Shown here: piece by piece, positions 1-4,327 of the stretch | Position numbering within the stretch: the first letter of the stretch is position 1 | How the letters are laid out: every line of letters begins with the position of its first letter | The notes under the pieces: model-generated | What the model saw: only the letters and a program-made list of their open reading frames with translations | The model's database searches: none | Told to the model about the DNA's origin: nothing | Assembly (NCBI GenBank): GCA_003662985.1 | Contig: QMZD01000082.1 | Location: forward strand, 1-7,230 | DNA from: Archaeoglobales archaeon | Lineage (GTDB): Archaea > Halobacteriota > Archaeoglobi > Archaeoglobales > Archaeoglobaceae | Direction: 5' to 3' | DNA length: 7,230 nucleotides | Translations under genes and position numbers: made by a program

Positions 1-2
1 AG

Positions 3-38
3 CCAGTTTAAAGCTTAGTTGGCGAACTAGATAACTGG
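3..38. repeat. Compound inverted repeat / possible two-part stem-loop
   Basis: CCAGTT at 3-8 is complementary to AACTGG at 33-38. Inside it, TAGTT at 16-20 pairs with AACTA at 25-29 across a GGCG loop, extendable by one G-U pair. The two stems are separated by an asymmetric internal loop (about 7 versus 3 nt). It could be part of an RNA structure or an operator for a gene left of the window. It does not resemble a tRNA end. No T-run follows on either strand, which argues against a simple intrinsic terminator. Confidence 0.35.
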
Positions 39-91
39 ACAGACAGTTAAATTTTGATTAAAACTAATTTTTATTAAACCAAAGTAGAACC

Positions 92-108
92 TTGATTAAG
101 TTAATCAA
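92..108. repeat. Perfect 17-bp palindrome TTGATTAA-G-TTAATCAA
   Basis: Two 8-bp arms, 92-99 and 101-108, are exact reverse complements around one central base. The same 8-mer TTGATTAA also occurs at 55-62, giving three copies in 54 bp. The palindrome starts 17 bp past the ftsY stop. The one-base spacer suits a dimeric DNA-binding site better than an RNA hairpin, although a 7-bp stem with a 3-nt loop could form. No long T-run follows in the ftsY direction, so it is not a clear terminator. Its function is unknown. Confidence 0.5.
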
Positions 109-124
109 ATCTTGACCAAGCTAC

Positions 125-1138
125 TCAAAAAATTCTTTCAATCAACCACTGAGAATCGAACTTCACAAGATCATCGTAATCCTGCCCGGTTCCAACGAAA
201 AGCACCGGTTTTTCGGTGACATAGCTGATTGAAATCGCTGTCCCGCCCTTTGGATCCGCATCAAGCTTCGTTAGAATGCTTCCATCTATTCCCACAGCCT
301 CGTTGAACATCCTTGCCCTTTCAACAGCATCATTTCCAGCTAAACTTTCATCGACGAAGATCGTCAAATCAGGCTTTGTTACCCTCTTTATCTTCCCAAG
401 CTGATCTATAAGATTCTTTTTCGTGTGCATCCTGCCAGCTGTGTCTGCAAGGACGACATCTATCCCCCTTGCCTCAGCATGCCTTACAGCATCGTAGATC
501 ACTGCAGCAGGATCTGCTCCAGCCTTATGTTTTATCAGCCTAACATCAAGCCTTTTTGCATGTTCCTCAAGCTGTTCTATCGCTCCGGCTCTGAACGTGT
601 CGCCAGCAGCGATAACTACGGAATAGCCATTGTCCATCAATCTTTTCGCCACCTTAGCTATCGTCGTCGTTTTTCCTGTTCCGTTCACCCCAACGAAGAT
701 GATATTCGCTGGCTTCTCTGCCTGTTTTATGTACTCATCAAAGTCAAACCTGTTTACGTCGAGAATCTGTTTTATTATATCTTTAAGTTCACCAACCACC
801 AAATCAGAAAGTTTCTGACCTATTTTCTTTCGTCTACCAATCAACCTGTCTTTCAACTTTGAGTTTATCTCCTCTACAACATCAAACGCAACATCACTCT
901 CCAAAAGAAGGATCTCAAGTTCAGAAAGAATTCCCTCAAGCTTTCCCTCATCGATTATTATCTCTCTTTCTAAAACTAACGCGGAGAGTTTCTGTTTAAA
1001 TCCAATCTTGTTTTTTCCTCCCCGCTCTCCCTTCTTGACTTCTTCAACCTTAGACTCCTCCGCCTTAACGGCTCTTTCCGCTTCCTCATCAACCTTACTT
1101 CTAAAAGCCTTCAGCTTTTCCCTTAAACCCTTGAACAT
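125..1138 (-). CDS. ftsY: Signal recognition particle receptor FtsY (SRP GTPase)
   Basis: FtsY is the membrane-associated receptor that docks SRP with its ribosome-nascent chain cargo; its GTPase pairs with that of SRP54. The 337-aa protein has a short, highly charged N-terminal region (residues 1-45, rich in Lys/Glu), an alpha-helical N domain (about 46-135) and a complete G domain. Visible motifs are the P-loop GVNGTGKT (150-157), DTFRAGA (180-186), DTAGR (232-236), TKLD (290-293) and GTGQ (316-319), ending in the amphipathic helix after DDLVKFD. There is no signal peptide or transmembrane segment. It is the last gene of the cluster, 31 nt after pfdA, with a purine-rich AAGGGA just upstream. 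An in-frame ATG-TAG pair lies directly before the chosen start, so translation cannot begin further upstream. SRP54 itself would lack this charged N-terminus and would carry a Met-rich M domain, which is absent here. Confidence 0.97.
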   Translation of the reverse strand: MFKGLREKLKAFRSKVDEEAERAVKAEESKVEEVKKGERGGKNKIGFKQKLSALVLEREIIIDEGKLEGILSELEILLLESDVAFDVVEEINSKLKDRLIGRRKKIGQKLSDLVVGELKDIIKQILDVNRFDFDEYIKQAEKPANIIFVGVNGTGKTTTIAKVAKRLMDNGYSVVIAAGDTFRAGAIEQLEEHAKRLDVRLIKHKAGADPAAVIYDAVRHAEARGIDVVLADTAGRMHTKKNLIDQLGKIKRVTKPDLTIFVDESLAGNDAVERARMFNEAVGIDGSILTKLDADPKGGTAISISYVTEKPVLFVGTGQDYDDLVKFDSQWLIERIF

Positions 1139-1169
1139 CTACATCCCTTTTCCTTTTACTGCGAAGATT

Positions 1170-1598
1170 TTACTTCTGGGACTTTGATATCTCGGCAATC
1201 TCTTTCTGGATCTCTTGGGCTTGAGAGTAAATTCTCTCTAGAAGTTGAACATACTGATCTTTGCCTTTCTCAACCTTCTCCTTTCTTTTCTTCAATATAT
1301 CCACAACTTCTCTAACTTCCCTCTCGATAACAACTCCTGCACCAACATCAACAAGCATCTTTTTGGACTCTTTTACATCAACATAAGCAAAAACCCCTGC
1401 ACCAAGGTTCATCAGTGCATCAACACCGTTTTCCAGCCCATCAAAGTATTCGAGGGTCTCGATAGTTTTGTCGAGCTCAGATTCCACGACCTCCATTTCA
1501 AAAATCCTTTTCTGGATTGTCTCAGCCTCGTTTTGAAGCTGTTGTAGCATAAGCAGTTTTTCCTGTACTTCACGAGGTATTTCTTTTCCTTCTTCCAT
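1170..1598 (-). CDS. pfdA: Prefoldin subunit alpha
   Basis: This is the alpha subunit of the archaeal prefoldin (GimC) hexamer, two alpha and four beta subunits, which holds unfolded proteins in the cytosol and passes them to the thermosome. The 142 residues show the family layout: an N-terminal heptad-patterned helix (about 8-50), a central segment of beta hairpins (about 55-93) with the paired LGAGVF and VGAGVV turns, and a C-terminal coiled-coil helix (about 94-140). The doubled central hairpin distinguishes alpha from the smaller beta subunit. The start follows the rpl18a stop by 9 nt, and its Shine-Dalgarno AGGTGGGA overlaps that stop, suggesting translational coupling. The neighbours rpl18a and ftsY match the cluster known from many euryarchaea. 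Confidence 0.95.
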   Translation of the reverse strand: MEEGKEIPREVQEKLLMLQQLQNEAETIQKRIFEMEVVESELDKTIETLEYFDGLENGVDALMNLGAGVFAYVDVKESKKMLVDVGAGVVIEREVREVVDILKKRKEKVEKGKDQYVQLLERIYSQAQEIQKEIAEISKSQK

Positions 1599-1607
1599 TG
1601 TCCCACC

Positions 1608-1808
1608 TTATTCTGCTGGCTTTATCTCCTCGGTCTCCATCTCTCTTATCTCTTCGATCTCTATTAGGTTCCTTTTTAACTTATGGTTGCTCCCGATGAG
1701 TGAGAGAGTTTTTTCAAGAGCAAATCTCTCGTTATGGGCTTCAATGATCTTCGTGAACTTATTCCACGAGTCACCATTCCTAAACCTTCCTCTAACCTCA
1801 AACCTCAT
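1608..1808 (-). CDS. rpl18a: 50S ribosomal protein L18Ae (LX / L20e)
   Basis: Archaeal L18Ae (also called LX or L20e) is a small large-subunit protein, equivalent to one half of eukaryotic L18a. The 66-aa product opens with MRFEVRGRF and has the hallmark pattern of a beta strand, a Trp-containing loop (GDSWNKF) and a helix (NERFALEKTLSLIGSNHKLKR is the characteristic stretch, about residues 26-46), then a strand LIEIEEI. The acidic end (EMETEEIKPAE) looks like a short tail. I chose the ATG at 1808 because AGGTGG lies 5 nt upstream. A GTG at 1817 in the same frame would add three residues, but it lies inside that Shine-Dalgarno sequence and is unlikely. A TATA-like promoter precedes the gene at 1847-1861. 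It begins the rpl18a-pfdA-ftsY sub-cluster. Confidence 0.92.
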   Translation of the reverse strand: MRFEVRGRFRNGDSWNKFTKIIEAHNERFALEKTLSLIGSNHKLKRNLIEIEEIREMETEEIKPAE

Positions 1809-1846
1809 TTCAACCACCTTTTTTGAGCTTTAACGGGGATCTCAGA

Positions 1847-1861
1847 TTTTAAAAACTTTGG
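1847..1861 (-). promoter_or_regulatory. Archaeal promoter (BRE/TATA) for rpl18a-pfdA-ftsY
   Basis: On the minus strand CCAAAG (1861-1856) is followed by TTTTTAAAA (1855-1847), a plausible BRE plus TATA box. A start about 26 nt downstream would fall near 1825, giving a leader of about 17 nt that just includes the rpl18a Shine-Dalgarno sequence. The 113-nt gap is the widest within the minus-strand cluster, which supports an internal promoter. It was read by eye and has not been tested. Confidence 0.55.
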
Positions 1862-1864
1862 TTT

Positions 1865-1878
1865 TCTAAACTCTAAAC
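1865..1878. repeat. Tandem 7-bp repeat TCTAAAC x2 upstream of the rpl18a promoter
   Basis: Two exact copies, 1865-1871 and 1872-1878, stand 3 bp upstream of the CCAAAG BRE-like element. On the transcribed strand they read GTTTAGA twice. The position fits an upstream activator or repressor site, but in AT-rich intergenic DNA such a short repeat can arise by chance. Confidence 0.3.
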
Positions 1879-1921
1879 TTAGCTTCTTTATACTCCCTTC
1901 AATCTCAATTACCAGATTAAA

Positions 1922-2578
1922 CTATATAAAACCTAGAGCTTCTTCTATAACTCCAAGCTCAAATCCGGTTGTGTCTCTTCCTGCTATATATCCCTTTGTA
2001 TTAGCAACCAAGCCGGTTCCCACCATATCACTGCCAAAGTTAACCGTTCCCGTTATAGTATCTACTCTAAGCACCTCATTGATTTTCTTGATCTCCCACT
2101 CTTTAGAATTTGGATTGATAAGGCCTCCCTTGTTAGTCACTACAGCAGACATACCTACGGTTTTTATTCCCCCTATCGTACCCGTTGAGACCTTTACATT
2201 GAGAAATTCAGAAACTCTTTCGATGACTTTTTTCTCAATCTCGGGATGAACGATCGCACCATAATCGTTAAGGCAGATGTTGTTTCCGAGGCACGTCATC
2301 TTTGTTTCCACGATTTCCACTTCAAACACTCTCGATAACTTTTCAATCTCCTTTTTCCTGACATACTGGCTGACGAGAATTCCGTTGGAGTTTGCCGCAG
2401 CCATAGCTCCCACAAGCTCCGAGCCAGCTATGGTTGTTTGAACGACCTCCACGTCAAGCTCTTCCTTTAGAATGTTTTCAATTTTTCTGTCTCTTAACCC
2501 TAATACGGCAGCGTTTTCCGTAGATCTTATGTAAAGACCGATCAGTGGAATTCCATTTATGGATAAAAGCTTTGCCAT
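1922..2578 (-). CDS. eif6: Translation initiation factor aIF6 (ribosome anti-association factor)
   Basis: aIF6 binds the 50S subunit and blocks joining with 30S; its eukaryotic homologue eIF6/Tif6 also acts in 60S biogenesis and is released by EFL1/SBDS. The 218-aa length is normal. The five pseudo-repeats of the pentein propeller can be read directly: about 4-31, 47-70 (TTIAGSELVGAMAAANSNG), 91-112 (cLGNNIcLNDYGAIVHP), 131-156 (STGTIGG, NKGGLI) and 175-202 (ITGTVNFGSDMVG, NTKGYIAG). Each has a G/S-rich turn followed by an asparagine-glycine type hairpin. It lies 30 nt after rpl31e. Unlike its neighbours it has no clear Shine-Dalgarno sequence before the ATG, only a weak GATAGA. No better in-frame start is apparent, and the protein begins as the family does. 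Confidence 0.96.
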   Translation of the reverse strand: MAKLLSINGIPLIGLYIRSTENAAVLGLRDRKIENILKEELDVEVVQTTIAGSELVGAMAAANSNGILVSQYVRKKEIEKLSRVFEVEIVETKMTCLGNNICLNDYGAIVHPEIEKKVIERVSEFLNVKVSTGTIGGIKTVGMSAVVTNKGGLINPNSKEWEIKKINEVLRVDTITGTVNFGSDMVGTGLVANTKGYIAGRDTTGFELGVIEEALGFI

Positions 2579-2608
2579 TCTATCTTAAAAAACAAAAATT
2601 AATCAGAA

Positions 2609-2878
2609 TTACTCGGCAATTTCAACCTCAACTATCCCGTCATCGAATTTCACAGCCCTGACTTTGATCTTTCCAGGTGGTTTCTGAGCTCCTCTTTCCC
2701 AGAGCTTCTCGTTCAGTTTGGTGTCGAACTTGATGTTCTCGGGCAAGGCTTTCATGTGTCTGCTGAGAAAGTTCCTCAGATATTTCACAGCCTTTTTTGT
2801 CCTGAGCCATCTGGGATACTTCTTCAATTTCTGCCTCAAACGGATTGAATAGACTCTCTCCAGAACTATTTTCGCCAT
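2609..2878 (-). CDS. rpl31e: 50S ribosomal protein L31e
   Basis: L31e lies by the peptide exit tunnel of archaeal and eukaryotic large subunits and forms part of the docking area for nascent-chain factors. The 89-aa protein has the expected basic N-terminal half (ERVYSIRLR, then the basic helix RWLRTKKAVKYLRNFLSRHMK at about 23-43), the segment KFDTKLNEKLWERG (50-63) and the closing strands KIKVRAVKFDDGIVEVEI. The start has the Shine-Dalgarno AGGTGAT a few bases upstream. The gene follows rpl39e by 26 nt and precedes eif6 by 30 nt. The L39e-L31e-aIF6 order is a conserved archaeal arrangement. Confidence 0.97.
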   Translation of the reverse strand: MAKIVLERVYSIRLRQKLKKYPRWLRTKKAVKYLRNFLSRHMKALPENIKFDTKLNEKLWERGAQKPPGKIKVRAVKFDDGIVEVEIAE

Positions 2879-2904
2879 ACCATCACCTACTTACTACAAA
2901 ATCT

Positions 2905-3057
2905 TTAAACCTTTAGCTTTGAAGTCCTCCAGTGTCTCCTCTTCGGACTGCCGAACACTCTTCTCTTCGTCTTTAACGAAACCCAGACCGGAGCTCTTCT
3001 ATTCTGTTTTGTAAACTTTGCGAGCCTGAACTTTACCCCAACAGTTTTTTTGCCCAT
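2905..3057 (-). CDS. rpl39e: 50S ribosomal protein L39e (short gene)
   Basis: The 50-codon frame was found by translating the gap between the PDCD5-family gene and rpl31e. It starts [15 protein letters not shown] and ends with the basic stretch [13 protein letters not shown], with QNRRAPVWV at residues 18-26. These are the signatures of L39e, an extended, very basic protein lining the exit tunnel of archaeal and eukaryotic ribosomes. The length is the family's usual one (about 50 aa). A strong Shine-Dalgarno GAGGTG precedes the ATG, the upstream gap is 24 nt, and the stop is TAA. Genes this short are often missed by automatic gene callers, but the frame, RBS and conserved rpl31e neighbour make it secure. 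Confidence 0.96.
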   Translation of the reverse strand: MGKKTVGVKFRLAKFTKQNRRAPVWVSLKTKRRVFGSPKRRHWRTSKLKV

Positions 3058-3081
3058 CTAAACACCTCAGGATTATTATTT

Positions 3082-3417
3082 TTATTTCCTAATGATTCTA
3101 GTTTCTCTCTTCTTAGGCAAAGCTTTTTTAAGAATTTCTACAAGCATCTCGTCGGTGATCTTCTGTCTGAGTCTTCCTGACTGAGCCATAGCTATCAGCT
3201 GGTTTTCTATAGATTCAGAAATTTCTGGATGAGCAAGTTTAATTCTGGCAAGTCTCTCCCGGGCTTCTGGCTCAAGAATGACTCTGAGTATGGCTCTCTT
3301 TTGAGCTTCAATCTCTCTCTGCATTTCTTGCTGCCTTCTAAGTTCTTCAATCTCTCTCTGTCTTTGCTGCTGAAGTTCTGCAAGCCTTCTTCGCCTTATC
3401 TCTTCAAGTTCGTCCAT
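3082..3417 (-). CDS. PDCD5/TFAR19-family DNA-binding protein
   Basis: This is the archaeal homologue of human PDCD5 (TFAR19), a small helical-bundle protein usually annotated as DNA-binding; its archaeal role is not settled. The 111-aa length is typical. The N-terminal helix (1-40) is extremely charged and Gln/Arg/Glu-rich. The core follows as [18 protein letters not shown] (48-65), [14 protein letters not shown] (70-83) and [10 protein letters not shown] (87-95), with a basic C-terminal tail ([11 protein letters not shown]). The ATG has AGGTGA 6 nt upstream. It sits between rps19e and rpl39e, and this placement inside a ribosomal protein cluster is a recurring archaeal context. In eukaryotes PDCD5 binds the CCT chaperonin, which makes the nearby prefoldin gene suggestive, but that link is inference. 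Confidence 0.93.
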   Translation of the reverse strand: MDELEEIRRRRLAELQQQRQREIEELRRQQEMQREIEAQKRAILRVILEPEARERLARIKLAHPEISESIENQLIAMAQSGRLRQKITDEMLVEILKKALPKKRETRIIRK

Positions 3418-3430
3418 TTTCTCACCTTCA

Positions 3431-3468
3431 TTTTTAATTTAATTTTAATAATTTTAATTTTAATATTT
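3431..3468. repeat. 38-bp A/T-only tract with a 13-bp direct repeat, between rps19e and the PDCD5-family gene
   Basis: Every base from 3431 to 3468 is A or T. Within it TTTAATTTTAATA occurs exactly at 3438-3450 and again at 3453-3465, a period of 15. The second copy covers the rps19e stop codon. The tract leaves the PDCD5-family Shine-Dalgarno sequence in an unstructured, A-rich leader on the transcript. It could also act as a TATA-like element for an internal promoter, but no well-placed BRE is seen. Confidence 0.5.
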
Positions 3469-3909
3469 CTCAAGGGCCGGGATCTTTTTTACGAGATCCT
3501 TCTTGAGCTCAGAAGCCGACTTATCCAGGAACGCTCTCCCTTTTGGAGTTACCACCCTTCCTTTATCTTTCTTCTCCACAAAACCAGCACTTTCAAGTTG
3601 CTGCAGAGCCTTTCTAATTATCGATCCACTCCCTTTTCTGAATTTCGGTGGTTTGGAGCCTCTTCTTTTTCTCCCACCGTAGATACTCCTGAGTCTCTCA
3701 ATTCCTACGGGCCCATCCGTATACACTTTCCTCAGGATCGCAGCAACTCGAATATACCACCAGTTGGGCTGTTGAGGGGATCTTTCCTTGTGCACTCCCG
3801 TTTTAACATAAGCGGCCCATTCAGGCGGCTTGAATTCTTCCATTTCCTCTAGCCTCTTCGCAACATATTCGATTAGCTCATTAGCCGGAACATCATACAC
3901 CGTTGTCAT
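3460..3909 (-). CDS. rps19e: 30S ribosomal protein S19e
   Basis: S19e is a small-subunit head protein specific to archaea and eukaryotes, needed for maturation of the small subunit in eukaryotes (RPS19). The 149-aa product carries the family landmarks: [21 protein letters not shown] from about 31, with [10 protein letters not shown] up to 63, the basic loop [15 protein letters not shown] (74-88), and a winged-helix end with [12 protein letters not shown] (102-113) and [13 protein letters not shown] (117-129). The start lies one base after the stop of the upstream CRM gene (TGA-A-ATG). A strong Shine-Dalgarno AAAGGAGGG (3915-3923) lies inside that gene's last codons, so the two are very likely translationally coupled. 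Confidence 0.98.
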   Translation of the reverse strand: MTTVYDVPANELIEYVAKRLEEMEEFKPPEWAAYVKTGVHKERSPQQPNWWYIRVAAILRKVYTDGPVGIERLRSIYGGRKRRGSKPPKFRKGSGSIIRKALQQLESAGFVEKKDKGRVVTPKGRAFLDKSASELKKDLVKKIPALEKY

Positions 3910-3910
3910 T

Positions 3911-4165
3911 TCAACCCTCCTTTGTGAAAGTTAGCACCATACCTCTAAGGCTTATAAGCCTGCCATTAATACTTTTCCCAATCAACTTAGCAAGCTCCTT
4001 TCTATCAAGTTCTGAACTATCTCTGAAACTCTTCAGCATTTTAACCTTTACCTTTCCACGCTTCTCTAGCTGAAAATTAATCTCGTTAATTAAACTTTGT
4101 GTTAATCCATTCTTTCCGATGTTAATCACCGGAATTTCAGCCTTGCCTTTGCGTCTAGGAGCCAT
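3911..4165 (-). CDS. YhbY-like CRM-domain RNA-binding protein
   Basis: The 84-aa protein is a stand-alone CRM (YhbY) domain with an alpha-beta fold resembling the C-terminal domain of IF3. The bacterial member YhbY binds pre-50S particles, and plant relatives work in intron splicing. Visible features are the basic N-terminus ([10 protein letters not shown]), the GxxG RNA-contact loop GKNG (17-20) followed by the helix [17 protein letters not shown], the strand VKVKML, and the C-terminal region [24 protein letters not shown]. It is the first gene of the minus-strand cluster, has GGTGA 8 nt before its ATG, and abuts rps19e. A role in ribosome assembly or in maturation of some RNA is inferred from the family and the neighbours. 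Confidence 0.88.
   Translation of the reverse strand: MAPRRKGKAEIPVINIGKNGLTQSLINEINFQLEKRGKVKVKMLKSFRDSSELDRKELAKLIGKSINGRLISLRGMVLTFTKEG
3915..3923 (-). promoter_or_regulatory. Strong Shine-Dalgarno of rps19e inside the CRM gene
   Basis: AAAGGAGGG on the minus strand matches the anti-Shine-Dalgarno end of archaeal 16S rRNA. It lies within the last codons of the upstream CRM gene, 5 nt before the rps19e ATG. With one base between stop and start it indicates coupled translation and fixes the rps19e start. Confidence 0.8.
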
Positions 4166-4200
4166 AAAATTTTCACCGTCTAATTATGGTTTTCTGTTGG

Positions 4201-4210
4201 ATTAAAAATC
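4201..4210 (-). promoter_or_regulatory. Probable TATA box for the CRM-rps19e cluster
   Basis: On the minus strand GATTTTTAAT lies about 40 nt upstream of the CRM gene start. A transcript beginning about 26 nt downstream, near 4179, would have a 14-nt leader that includes the GGTGA ribosome binding site at 4173-4177. The BRE is only moderately convincing (ATAAGA). It was judged by eye. Confidence 0.45.
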
Positions 4211-4292
4211 TTATGGAGTCTAATTCATTTGATTTTGGTTTGAAGTTGGGGTTAATTGTTAAACTAGAAGATTCTTAAAAATTTCCCCCAAA

Positions 4293-4304
4293 AACAAATT
4301 TAAA
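4293..4304 (+). promoter_or_regulatory. BRE/TATA box of tgtA, giving a leaderless transcript
   Basis: A TTTAAA-type box at about 4298-4304, preceded by an A-rich BRE-like ACAAAT, is centred about 27 bp before the ATG at 4328. Archaeal initiation is usually 25-28 bp from the TATA centre, so the transcript should start at or next to that ATG. This agrees with the absence of any Shine-Dalgarno sequence there. The box overlaps an upstream in-frame ATG at 4304, which would then not be transcribed. Confidence 0.55.
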
Positions 4305-4327
4305 TGCTATCCTTCCAACTTTTTTCA

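Larger units (their letters stand above)
1..124. other. Non-coding left edge downstream of ftsY, rich in inverted repeats
   Basis: No complete coding region or recognisable RNA gene is visible between the window edge and the ftsY stop. The stretch is AT-rich. It carries a compound inverted repeat near the edge (arms 3-8 and 33-38, inner arms 16-20 and 25-29), a second AACTG/CAGTT pair (33-37 and 44-48) and a perfect palindrome at 92-108. It could hold the ftsY 3' end, the control region of a leftward gene lying outside the window, or the 3' end of a rightward one. A plus-strand frame stays open from base 2 to a stop at 32-34, but that is too short to interpret. Confidence 0.5.
4166..4327. promoter_or_regulatory. 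162-bp divergent promoter region
   Basis: This is the only divergent intergenic region in the window. It serves the ribosomal protein cluster leftward and tgtA-arcS rightward. It is AT-rich, with TATA-like boxes at 4201-4210 (minus) and 4298-4304 (plus), a second plus-strand candidate near 4274-4282, and G/C runs at 4249-4252 and 4285-4289. No RNA gene or further ORF with a recognisable product was found in it. Confidence 0.6.

Noticed and set aside
2..34. Possible C-terminal tail of a plus-strand gene entering from the left
   Set aside because: One frame is open for ten codons before a stop at 32-34. That is too short to distinguish from chance, and the same bases form an inverted repeat.
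92..108. Palindrome as the intrinsic terminator of ftsY
   Set aside because: The one-base spacer forces a tight loop in an A/T-only stem, and no T-run follows in the ftsY direction; archaeal termination relies mainly on T-runs.
425..862. Plus-strand open frame of 145 codons opposite ftsY
   Set aside because: It is wholly antisense to the conserved G domain of FtsY, Cys-rich and without family resemblance; the frame is a by-product of the ftsY coding sequence.
1139..1144. ATG-TAG start-stop pair directly before the ftsY ATG
   Set aside because: It looks like a minimal upstream ORF, but the AAGGG motif is only about one base from this ATG and correctly spaced for the next one, so it is most likely part of the spacer.
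1806..1817. GTG at 1817 as the rpl18a start
   Set aside because: It is in frame but lies within the AGGTGG Shine-Dalgarno sequence for the ATG at 1808; family proteins begin at or near MRFEVRG.
3418..3459. CRISPR-like or other mobile repeat array
   Set aside because: There are only two short copies of an A/T-only word with no spacers. No transposase, integrase, terminal inverted repeat or tRNA fragment is present anywhere in the window.
3229..3852. Long plus-strand open frame (207 codons) opposite rps19e and the PDCD5-family gene
   Set aside because: It is antisense to two secure genes and spans the A/T-only spacer. Its translation is a low-complexity mix rich in Phe, Leu and Ser with no recognisable family, as expected from the complement of Lys/Glu-rich codons.
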